This document shows positions 25,838-33,006 of a stretch of DNA of 33,006 nt, one piece after another. Under the pieces are notes generated by a model. The model searched no databases, was not told the DNA's origin, and was given only the letters and a program-made list of their open reading frames with translations. Numbering within the stretch: position 1 is the first letter of the stretch; each line of letters opens with the position of its first letter. Made by a program: the position numbers and the translations under genes. Origin of the DNA: Gammaproteobacteria bacterium (GTDB lineage Bacteria > Pseudomonadota > Gammaproteobacteria > Steroidobacterales > Steroidobacteraceae); assembly GCA_010027845.1 (NCBI GenBank), contig RGUL01000021.1, positions 1 to 33,006 on the forward strand, read 5' to 3'.

Positions 25838-27808
25838 ATGCGGCTCGTAAAGTTCCCCCGTTTCACCGGCGCGCTGCTCGCGCTGTCGGCCTTGCTGAAC
25901 GCTTGCGCGACCGCGCCCGCGACGCCGGTCGCCTCGCGCGAACATGCCGCCCTACTCTCGGCACGCGGCGAACACGCCGCAGCCGCAGCCGAATACGAAG
26001 CGGCCGCCGCGTTGTCGCCGGCGATCGGCAACGAATTATTGCTACTCGCAGCGCGCGAATGGCTGCGCGTGCCGCAACCTGCAGCGGCAGACGCCACGCT
26101 CGCGCGTCTCGCGCCCCCGCTCGATGCCAATCAAAATTTCGAACGTGAAGTGATCGGCGCGGAGTCCGCGCTGCTCGCCGACGACGCACCCCGCGGCTGG
26201 ACGAAACTCACGACCCTCGCGGTGCCGACGCAACCCACCGCTGCTGCGACGTATCACGCTTTACGGCAAAAACTCGCGGTGGCGGTCGGCAAACCACTCG
26301 AGGCGATCCGCAGTGCGCGCGATCGCGAAACGCTCGCGAGCGACGACGCGCAGCGACTCGCAATTCGCAAAGAATTGTTCGACGGCCTACGCGCTGCGGG
26401 CGAACGCGGACTGCGCTTCGATCCGCGCAGCGCCGGCAAAGACAGCATCGCGCGTGGCTGGCTAGAAGCCGCGCCGCTCGCAGCACGCATCGGTGGTATC
26501 CCGCAGGCGACCGCGATGTCACTGACGGCGAGTTGGCGTGGTCGCTACCCGTCGCACCCCGCCGCGGCGCTGATACTCGAACTCGCACGCGGCCCCACCG
26601 TCGCGCAGGCGGCGAAGCCCGTGCCGACGAAAACCGCGATCGCTGCGCCGCCGACCGTCGCGGCACCCGCTGCGACCACGACCGCTGCGCCCGCACCGGC
26701 ACCGCCCGTCTCGCCGCCACCGTCGGTCTCGCCGCCACCGCCGCTGCCCCCGGGCTCGCACGTCGCGGTGCTGCTGCCGCTGACGGGGCGCAACGCCAGT
26801 GCCGGTCTGCAAGTGCGGGACGGATTGTTGAGCGCCTATTACGGCGACGACACGCCGGATCGCGTCACGCTGCGTTTCTACGACACCGGCGCACAGTCGA
26901 TCGCGCAAGCGCTCGGCGCCGCGAACGCCGCCGGCGCCTCGTTCGTCATCGGCCCGCTCACCCGCGACGAGGTCAACGCGGCCGCCGACGCCGCACCGCG
27001 ACTGCCCGTGCTTGCGCTGAATTTTTTGACGACCGAACACTCCGCGCCGCCACGCTTTCGCCAATTCGGCCTGTCACCCGAGGACGAAGCGCGCGCCGTC
27101 GCGAAGCGCGTGCTCGCCGACGGTCGTCGACGCGGCATCGTGTTCGCGCCCACCGGCGAGTGGTCCGAGCGTGTGGTGCGCGCCTTCAAAGAGGAATTCA
27201 CTGCGGGTGGCGGCAATCTACTCGATGTGCAATATCTAGCGGGCACCAAAGAAACGGCGACGGCGATCCAAGCGGCGCTGCGCATCGACGATAGCAAGGC
27301 GCGGCACGATCGACTACAAAGAATTCTCGGCACGACGCTCGCGTTCCAACCGCGACGCCGCGGCGACCTCGACTTCCTATTCACGCCCGCACCGTCCGCG
27401 TTCGCGCGGCAATTACGGCCGCAATTACAATTTTTCTTCGCCGGCGACATTCCCGCCTACGCGACCGCCGATGCATTCGACCCGGCCGCCGGCGCACAAA
27501 TCGATCTCGACGGCGTACTGCTGCCCGACATGCCTTGGATCGTGCAACGCGACGATGCGGGCTACGCACGCCTGCGCAACGAAGCCGCAGACGCATTCGG
27601 CAACGACGTACCCGCACGCGGCCGACTGTTCGCGCTCGGCCACGATGCCTGGCGCCTGCAGGGCTTACTGCGCAGCAACGACCAAACGGTGACGCTCGAT
27701 GGCCTCACCGGCACGCTCGCGCTCGATGCGAGCGGTCGAGTGCAGCGCACGCTCGAGTGGGCGCGGATCGACGACGGCCTGCCCAAACCGCTCGACGACA
27801 AACCCTAA
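25838..27808 (+). CDS. lpoA: Penicillin-binding protein activator LpoA
   Basis: A 656-residue outer-membrane lipoprotein that reaches through the periplasm to stimulate PBP1A. The signal peptide ends in a lipobox (LLNAC, lipidated C23). The N-terminal half is alanine-rich and helical, like the TPR-like domain of LpoA. A proline-rich linker (about residues 284-307) leads to a C-terminal domain like periplasmic binding proteins, opening with HVAVLLPLTGRNASAG and including YDTGAQ and GPLTRDEV. E. coli LpoA has about 678 residues. The ATG at 25838 is chosen for the signal peptide; the frame is open for over 300 codons upstream, antisense to rsmI, which is chance. Followed by yraN after 27 bp. Confidence 0.93.
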   Translation: MRLVKFPRFTGALLALSALLNACATAPATPVASREHAALLSARGEHAAAAAEYEAAAALSPAIGNELLLLAAREWLRVPQPAAADATLARLAPPLDANQNFEREVIGAESALLADDAPRGWTKLTTLAVPTQPTAAATYHALRQKLAVAVGKPLEAIRSARDRETLASDDAQRLAIRKELFDGLRAAGERGLRFDPRSAGKDSIARGWLEAAPLAARIGGIPQATAMSLTASWRGRYPSHPAAALILELARGPTVAQAAKPVPTKTAIAAPPTVAAPAATTTAAPAPAPPVSPPPSVSPPPPLPPGSHVAVLLPLTGRNASAGLQVRDGLLSAYYGDDTPDRVTLRFYDTGAQSIAQALGAANAAGASFVIGPLTRDEVNAAADAAPRLPVLALNFLTTEHSAPPRFRQFGLSPEDEARAVAKRVLADGRRRGIVFAPTGEWSERVVRAFKEEFTAGGGNLLDVQYLAGTKETATAIQAALRIDDSKARHDRLQRILGTTLAFQPRRRGDLDFLFTPAPSAFARQLRPQLQFFFAGDIPAYATADAFDPAAGAQIDLDGVLLPDMPWIVQRDDAGYARLRNEAADAFGNDVPARGRLFALGHDAWRLQGLLRSNDQTVTLDGLTGTLALDASGRVQRTLEWARIDDGLPKPLDDKP

Positions 27809-27835
27809 CGTCGCGCGAACTCCGATCTCACGATC

Positions 27836-28234
27836 ATGACCGACCGTCGCGCACTCCTCGGCGCTGCCGCCGAGGCGTGGGCTGCGCGCCATCTCGAGGC
27901 CGCGGGCGCAAAGATCGTGCTGCGAAATTTCAGGCGTCGAACCGGCGAGCTCGATTTGGTCGCGATCGAGGGCGACGTGTTGCTGATCGTCGAAGTGCGG
28001 TTACGCGCCCGCACCGATTTCGGCGGCGCCGACGGCAGCATCGATGCGCGTAAACGTCAGCGAATCTTGCGCACCACGCGGCAATTGCTGCAGCTGCAGC
28101 GCGAGTGGGCAAAATTTCGCGTCCGCTTCGACGTCGTGGTGATCGAACCGTGTGCGCACGGCGAACCGCTCGCACATGCCACCGGCACCTGGCGCTTGCG
28201 TTGGCTGCGCCACGCGTTCGACGCCGACTCTTGA
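27836..28234 (+). CDS. yraN: YraN family protein (UPF0102), nuclease-like fold
   Basis: A 132-residue protein of the UPF0102/YraN family. It carries the family core RRTGELDLVAIEGDVLLIVEV (with D40 and E53), which resembles the D-(x)n-ExK type active site of restriction endonuclease-like and Holliday-junction resolvase folds; an R (VEVR) replaces lysine in the last motif. The function is not established. It follows lpoA by 27 bp, as in E. coli, where diaA comes next; here no diaA follows and sspB faces it 44 bp away. Confidence 0.93.
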   Translation: MTDRRALLGAAAEAWAARHLEAAGAKIVLRNFRRRTGELDLVAIEGDVLLIVEVRLRARTDFGGADGSIDARKRQRILRTTRQLLQLQREWAKFRVRFDVVVIEPCAHGEPLAHATGTWRLRWLRHAFDADS

Positions 28235-28278
28235 TTTCTTTGATCGACCGCTGCGGGCGAGCGGCACGGCTCGACGAA

Positions 28279-28689
28279 TTATTTGACGACCTTGAGTTGT
28301 GGTCGGCCGCTCGCGGGTCGTGGTTCGCCGTCGTTGCCACCGACTGGCGGCACGGGTGGCGGCGTCTCGCCTTCGGGCGGGAACACCAAACCCTCACCGG
28401 TCTCGCGCGCGTAAATACTTTGCACCGCTTGGGTCGGAAAACGCACGTTGCGTGACACGCCGCCGAAACGTGCTTCGAACGTCACCCAGTCGTTGCCGAG
28501 GTCGAGATGACGTGTAGCGGAATACGAGACGTTAAGGACGATGCGACCGTCACGCACGTGCGCCTTCGGGACGTCGGCGCCGCTCGCACCGGCATCGACC
28601 ATCACGTGCGGGGTCAGGCCGCTGTCGGTCATCCATTGATGCATCGCCCGTAACAGATACGGGCGCCGCGGCAGGACCGTGCTCGACAT
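28279..28689 (-). CDS. sspB: ClpXP adaptor SspB
   Basis: A 136-residue SspB, which brings ssrA-tagged stalled-translation products to ClpXP. The folded domain runs from RRPYLLRAMHQWMTDSGLTPH through GRIVLNVSYSATRHLDLGND and ARFGGVSRNVRFP to SIYARETGEG. A flexible proline/glycine-rich linker of about 30 residues ends in the LKVVK tail that matches the ClpX-binding XB motif. The gene is 25 bp after petC and probably in the petABC transcript. In Pseudomonas and relatives sspA lies between; here it is absent. Confidence 0.95.
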   Translation of the reverse strand: MSSTVLPRRPYLLRAMHQWMTDSGLTPHVMVDAGASGADVPKAHVRDGRIVLNVSYSATRHLDLGNDWVTFEARFGGVSRNVRFPTQAVQSIYARETGEGLVFPPEGETPPPVPPVGGNDGEPRPASGRPQLKVVK

Positions 28690-28714
28690 GCAGCGCGCCG
28701 AATGCTGCGGCGCG

Positions 28715-29512
28715 TTACTTCACGTCCTTCCAGTATTCCTGCTTCAGCAAGTATGCGAAGCCGGTGAACACCAGCAGGAACAGGATCACCCAGATGCCGA
28801 TCGAGGTGCGATGCAACTTCGCCGGCTCGCCGACGTAGTCGAGGAAATTGACCGTGTCGCGCACGAAAGCGTCGTACTCGGCCGCCGACAACTGACCGGC
28901 CACCGGCACTTCGAGTTTTTGCACGACGACGTCGCCCTTCGCACCGCCGCCCTCGCCGCCGACCGACTCGGTGAGCGTGCAGCGCACCGCTTCCGGCACG
29001 CCTTGCAAAGCGGAGAGCACGTGCGGCATCGCGGTGCCCGGTAGCGAGATGTTATTCACGCCCGAACTCGTCGCCGGATCGGCGTAGAAACTCTTCAAAA
29101 ATTGGTAGAGGTAGTCGGTACCACGCGAACGCGCGATCAAAGAAAGATCGGGCGGCGCCTTACCGAACCACGCGCTGCCATCGGTCGCATCGAGCGGCGC
29201 AGTGATGTAGTCGTTCTTCGATGAGCCCGCCGGCAGCAAGGCCGCTTCGAGTTGCGCCTCGGGGATGCCGAGATCGGCAGCCATGCGCGAATAGCGCATG
29301 TATTTCATCGAGTGGCAACCGGCGCAATAACCCATGAAATTGCGCGCACCGCGTTGCAACGATGCCGAGTTACCGATTTCGGTGTCGGCCTTCCAATGTG
29401 CGATCTCGAGTGCGCGGCATTGCCCGCTCGCCTCTTCGTGCTCGGCAGCCTGCGCGAGCGGCACGGCCGCGACGATCGCGGCGATCAAAAATTTCGGCAG
29501 CGACTTAAGCAT
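28715..29512 (-). CDS. petC: Ubiquinol-cytochrome c reductase cytochrome c1
   Basis: A 265-residue cytochrome c1 of the bc1 complex; it accepts electrons from the Rieske protein and passes them to cytochrome c in the periplasm. It has a signal peptide (cleavage about after AQA, residue 22), the haem motif C63-A-G-C66-H67, the axial methionine M162 (GTAMPHVL), and one membrane anchor near the C-terminus (about 240-257). ATG at 29512 overlaps the end of petB by 8 bases. Size fits the family. Confidence 0.97.
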   Translation of the reverse strand: MLKSLPKFLIAAIVAAVPLAQAAEHEEASGQCRALEIAHWKADTEIGNSASLQRGARNFMGYCAGCHSMKYMRYSRMAADLGIPEAQLEAALLPAGSSKNDYITAPLDATDGSAWFGKAPPDLSLIARSRGTDYLYQFLKSFYADPATSSGVNNISLPGTAMPHVLSALQGVPEAVRCTLTESVGGEGGGAKGDVVVQKLEVPVAGQLSAAEYDAFVRDTVNFLDYVGEPAKLHRTSIGIWVILFLLVFTGFAYLLKQEYWKDVK

Positions 29513-30752
29513 GGGACGTGACCCTCTGCGGCACGGGCGCGGTCTTTTCGATGCGCGTGTACCAAGGCATCAACAAGAAGAACGCGAAATAGACGACGGT
29601 GAAGATGCGGGCGAGCAGCACGTACAAGCCTTCGGCGGGCGCCATGCCGAGATAACCGAGTACCACGAACGCGATCACGAACGCACCGAGGAACAGCTTC
29701 GACAGCAAGCCTTTGTAACGAATCGACTTCACCGGCGAGCGGTCGAGCCACGGCAGGAAGAAGAACACCACGATCGCGAGCAGCATCAGCAACGCGCCCA
29801 GTTGCTGATCGGGCACGGCGCGCAACATCGCGTAGAACGGCGTGAAGTACCACACCGGCGCGATGTGCGCCGGGGTCGACAGCGGATTCGCCGGCTCGAA
29901 GTTCGGCTTCTCGAGGAACAAGCCGCCGAAAGTCGGCACGAAGAACAACACGATGCAGAAGAAAATCAAAAATGCACCGACGCCAACCAAATCTTTGACG
30001 GTGTAGTACGGGTGGAACGGAATGCCGTCGACCGGCTTGCCGTCGGCGCCGAGGTTCTGCTTGATTTCGATGCCATCGGGGTTGTTCGAGCCCGTCTGAC
30101 GCAGCGCGACCAGGTGCATCAAAATCAGGAACGCCAGCGCGAACGGTACGGCGACGACGTGCAAGGAGAAGAACCGATTCAGCGTCGAATCGGCGATGCC
30201 GTAGTCACCACGGATCCATTCGACCAGCCCCGGCCCGATCACCGGAATCGTGCCGAACAGGTTCACGATGACCTGCGCACCCCAATAGGACATGTTGCCC
30301 CATGGCAGCACGTAGCCCATGAACGCCTCGGCCATCAGCGCGAGATAGACGAACATGCCGAAAATCCACAGCAGCTCGCGCGGTGCGCGGTACGAGCCGT
30401 ACATCAACGCACGGAACATGTGCAGATAAACGACGATGAAGAAGAACGACGCGCCGGTCGAGTGCAGGTAGCGGATGAACCATCCCCACTCGACTTCGCG
30501 CATGATGTATTCGACGGAGTCGAACGCGGTGGCCTCGCCGACTTTGTAGTGCATCGTGAGGAAGATTCCCGAGAGAATCTGGATCACGAACACCAGCAGC
30601 GACAGCGCACCGAAGAAATACCAAATGTTGAAATTTTTGGGCGCGAAATAGCCGGTCAATTGCGACTCAACGAATTCATCGACCGGCAGACGCTTGTTCA
30701 GCCAAGCGCGAAAGCCGCCCTTGCCGGCGGCATCATGAGACGAGGCGGCCAT
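29505..30752 (-). CDS. petB: Ubiquinol-cytochrome c reductase cytochrome b
   Basis: A 415-residue cytochrome b with eight or more membrane segments, carrying both haems b and the two quinone sites. Haem ligands are H97/H111 (14 apart) and H198/H213 (15 apart); the Qo motif is PVWY (299-302) in place of PEWY. The 15-residue spacing and PVWY are typical of beta- and gammaproteobacteria. The ATG at 30752 (TGATG with petA) is preceded by AAAGGAG at suitable distance; an open frame continues upstream through petA but is not related. Confidence 0.98.
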   Translation of the reverse strand: MAASSHDAAGKGGFRAWLNKRLPVDEFVESQLTGYFAPKNFNIWYFFGALSLLVFVIQILSGIFLTMHYKVGEATAFDSVEYIMREVEWGWFIRYLHSTGASFFFIVVYLHMFRALMYGSYRAPRELLWIFGMFVYLALMAEAFMGYVLPWGNMSYWGAQVIVNLFGTIPVIGPGLVEWIRGDYGIADSTLNRFFSLHVVAVPFALAFLILMHLVALRQTGSNNPDGIEIKQNLGADGKPVDGIPFHPYYTVKDLVGVGAFLIFFCIVLFFVPTFGGLFLEKPNFEPANPLSTPAHIAPVWYFTPFYAMLRAVPDQQLGALLMLLAIVVFFFLPWLDRSPVKSIRYKGLLSKLFLGAFVIAFVVLGYLGMAPAEGLYVLLARIFTVVYFAFFLLMPWYTRIEKTAPVPQRVTSHA

Positions 30753-31372
30753 CAGGCAGCTCCTTTGGCGGGCGTCGGGTCGACGCCGATGACGAGTTTG
30801 GTGTCGGAGGCGAACGAATGCGGCGGAATCGCGAGATTCAGCGACGCCGGCGAGCCGTTGAAGACGCGACCGGCCATGTCGAAGCGCGAACCGTGGCAGG
30901 GGCAAAAGAAACCGCCCGGCCAATCGGTGCCGAGTTGCGCATCACCCGGTTTGAAGCGTTCTTTGGGCAAGCAACCGAGGTGCGTGCAGGTGCCGAACAA
31001 CACCAAAAATTCCGGCCGCAACGAACGCTGCGCGTTTTTTGTGTACGCCGGTTGGTTGGAGGCGCCAGACTGCGGATCTTTGAGGTTGGCGTCGTGCTTC
31101 TCAAGCGACGCCAACAGTTCGGGCGTGCGGCGCACGACGTAGATCGGTTGCTTGCGCCAGCTCGGGGTGATCATCTGACCCGGCTCGAGCTTGCTGAGAT
31201 CGATCTCGACCGGCGCACCCATCGCCCGGGCGCGTTCCGACGGCTTCCACGAGGCGATGAAGGGCACCAGAGTGAAACCCGCGCCGACGGCGCCGGTTGC
31301 GGCGGTCGCTGCAGTGAGAAATTTGCGCCGACTGAGGTCGACTTCGCCCGAATCGTGAACCGTATCGCTCAT
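30752..31372 (-). CDS. petA: Ubiquinol-cytochrome c reductase Rieske iron-sulfur protein
   Basis: A 206-residue Rieske protein carrying the [2Fe-2S] cluster that takes electrons from ubiquinol. A twin-arginine motif SRRKFL (14-19) and the following hydrophobic stretch form the Tat-dependent signal anchor. The cluster ligands are C129, H131, C157 and H160, with C134 and C159 forming the disulfide (CTHLGC and CPCHGS). ATG at 31372 follows a GGAGAGG sequence. It is the first gene of petABC-sspB and is divergent from the DegS-like gene; rpsI, often upstream, is not here. Confidence 0.98.
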   Translation of the reverse strand: MSDTVHDSGEVDLSRRKFLTAATAATGAVGAGFTLVPFIASWKPSERARAMGAPVEIDLSKLEPGQMITPSWRKQPIYVVRRTPELLASLEKHDANLKDPQSGASNQPAYTKNAQRSLRPEFLVLFGTCTHLGCLPKERFKPGDAQLGTDWPGGFFCPCHGSRFDMAGRVFNGSPASLNLAIPPHSFASDTKLVIGVDPTPAKGAA

Positions 31373-31434
31373 CGAACAGCCTCTCCGCCCGTCTGAAGAG
31401 GACGAGCCGCTATGGGGTATCGTGGAAGCCGGGC

Positions 31435-31440
31435 ATTATA
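31435..31440 (-). promoter_or_regulatory. Candidate petABC promoter -10 element
   Basis: The minus strand reads a perfect TATAAT, 63 bases upstream of the petA ATG in the 119-bp gap to the DegS-like gene. The hexamer 17 bases upstream (TGCGCC) is a poor -35, so an activator might be needed. Predicted start near 31428. Confidence 0.5.
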
Positions 31441-31491
31441 CACGGCCGAATCTCGCGGGCGCAGGCGCGCGGGTCACAGCGAAATACACCC

Positions 31492-32721
31492 GTGCCAAGT
31501 TCACAAATTCAGAAAGGGCTGATTTTCATCGCCGGCGCCGTGATCGGCGGGCTGGCGCTCGCCTTCGTGGTGGTGGTGCTGCATCCGGAGTTGCTGCCGA
31601 GGGTCGGCGCAGCCCGCAACGCCGTGCGGGTCGCCGAAACACCTCCCGTCGCGGCGACTCGGCCCGACAGTGTCATGCCCGAGGCCGTGCCCGCGGTGGC
31701 ATCGCCGGGCGCACCGGCCGCAGGCAGTTATGCGGCCGCGGTACAACGCGCCGCCCCGGCGGTCGTCAACATCTCGGCACGCCGCGTGGTCACCGAGCGG
31801 CTACCGCGCAATTTGTTCGAGGAGTTGTTCGACGATCCGTTCGTGCCGCAAGCGCCGCGCACCCGCCAGCGCATCGAAAGCTCGCTCGGCTCAGGGGTGA
31901 TCATCTCGGCGAGCGGGCAAATCGTCACCAATCACCACGTCATCGCCGATGCCGACGCAGTGCGGGTGCAACTGGCCGACGGCCGCGAAGCCGATGCGAA
32001 AATCGTCGGCCGCGATCCCGACACCGATCTCGCATTGCTCCGCGTCGAGCTGCCGAATCTGCCGGTGATGCCGCTCGGCCGCTCGGATGCGTTGCGCGTC
32101 GGCGACGTCGTGCTCGCGATCGGCTATCCGGTCGGTCTGTCGCAAACCGTCACGCAGGGCATCGTGAGTGCGACCGGCCGTGGTCAGCTCGGCATCGCGA
32201 CATTCGAAAATTTCATCCAGACGGATGCGCCGATCAACTTCGGCAACTCCGGCGGCGCGTTGGTCAACACGCGCGGTGAACTCGTCGGCATCAACACGGC
32301 GATCCTCGCCAAAAATTTAGGGATCGAGGGCATAGGCTTTGCGATCCCGGTGAATCTCGCGCGCGGCGTGATCGGCGAATTCGTCGCTCGCGGACGCGTC
32401 ATTCGCGGCTGGGCGGGCTTCGAACCGGTGAACCTCGACGATGCACGCGCCCAGGCTTGGGGTTACGAACGCGGTGGCGTCGTCGTCGGCAAGGTCGATG
32501 CGAACGGTCCGGCTGCAAACGCCGGTCTGCGCGTGCTCGATTTCATTCTCGCCGTCGACGGCAAGCGGCCGCGCAGCGCGCAGGAAGTGAAAGAGTGGAT
32601 CGCCACCACCAAACCCGAAGGCACGCTCGAATTCGATTTGCAGCGCGGTAACGAGCGCGGCAAATTGAAAGTGCGGATCACCGAGCGGCCAGGCGCGAGC
32701 CCGCGCGGCGCGAAAACCTGA
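31492..32721 (+). CDS. DegS/AlgW-type periplasmic serine protease
   Basis: A 409-residue trypsin-like protease of the HtrA family. It has one N-terminal membrane segment (about 9-31), a proline/alanine-rich linker (about 48-78), a protease domain with triad H149 (TNHHV), D179 (DTDLALL) and S253 (GNSGG), and one PDZ domain (about 305-395). One PDZ and an uncleaved anchor fit DegS/AlgW, which senses misfolded porins and starts cleavage of the anti-sigma factor RseA/MucA; DegP/DegQ have two PDZ domains. The start is GTG at 31492, without a clear Shine-Dalgarno sequence, chosen because the membrane segment follows directly. It ends 3 bp from the murA stop on the other strand. Confidence 0.92.
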   Translation: MPSSQIQKGLIFIAGAVIGGLALAFVVVVLHPELLPRVGAARNAVRVAETPPVAATRPDSVMPEAVPAVASPGAPAAGSYAAAVQRAAPAVVNISARRVVTERLPRNLFEELFDDPFVPQAPRTRQRIESSLGSGVIISASGQIVTNHHVIADADAVRVQLADGREADAKIVGRDPDTDLALLRVELPNLPVMPLGRSDALRVGDVVLAIGYPVGLSQTVTQGIVSATGRGQLGIATFENFIQTDAPINFGNSGGALVNTRGELVGINTAILAKNLGIEGIGFAIPVNLARGVIGEFVARGRVIRGWAGFEPVNLDDARAQAWGYERGGVVVGKVDANGPAANAGLRVLDFILAVDGKRPRSAQEVKEWIATTKPEGTLEFDLQRGNERGKLKVRITERPGASPRGAKT

Positions 32722-32724
32722 ACT

Positions 32725-33006
<282 letters not shown>

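Noticed and set aside
28248-28265. Small hairpin CCGCT/AGCGG between yraN and sspB as bidirectional terminator
   Set aside because: Only five base pairs and no T-run on either strand.
29334-31142. Open frame of 602 codons on the plus strand
   Set aside because: It covers petC, petB and part of petA in antisense, has a composition rich in Arg, His, Asp and Glu typical of shadow frames, and shows no domain.

Overview
The window is a compact, GC-rich chromosomal segment of a gammaproteobacterium. It carries the complete division and cell wall (dcw) cluster together with the blocks that normally flank it in this class. The assignment rests on LpoA, SspB, a DegS/AlgW-type protease, a cytochrome b of the beta/gamma type (haem-ligand spacing 14 and 15, PVWY motif), and a gene order I recall as close to Pseudomonas and Xanthomonadales. 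No mobile element, CRISPR array, tRNA, rRNA or phage gene was seen. I found no new multi-gene system; the points of interest are local departures from a very conserved plan.

Layout from right to left, because most genes lie on the minus strand. The right edge holds the C-terminal end of murA (minus). A plus-strand DegS/AlgW-like protease gene (31492-32721) is divergent from petABC (Rieske protein, cytochrome b, cytochrome c1; 31372-28715), which is followed by sspB. Then come plus-strand yraN and lpoA, divergent from minus-strand rsmI. The RNase P RNA gene rnpB (24473-24853) follows, with its own promoter. Next is the mraZ promoter, with four MraZ-type boxes at exact 10-bp steps, and then the dcw run mraZ-rsmH-ftsL-ftsI-murE-murF-mraY-murD-ftsW-murG-murC-murB-ddl-ftsQ-ftsA-ftsZ-lpxC (24246-5441). 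Ten of its junctions are 4-base ATGA or GTGA overlaps. Downstream lie a plus-strand DciA-like gene, a minus-strand membrane-anchored M23 peptidase, secA, mutT and a truncated aldehyde dehydrogenase gene at the left edge.

Functionally, murA to murF and ddl make the UDP-MurNAc-pentapeptide, MraY and MurG make lipid II, and FtsW with FtsI polymerise and cross-link it at the septum. FtsQ, FtsL, FtsA and FtsZ organise the divisome. LpoA activates PBP1A. LpxC commits precursor to lipid A, and SecA, the M23 peptidase and the DegS-like protease serve envelope export, remodelling and stress sensing.

The most notable departures are: an in-frame loss of about 22-25 residues from the ATPase core of FtsA next to the adenosine-binding GG motif; the ordered array of four MraZ boxes; strong inverted repeats in the lpxC and secA leaders; absence of sspA and diaA from their usual positions; a 37-bp convergent overlap of lpxC and the dciA-like gene; and murB sitting inside the cluster.
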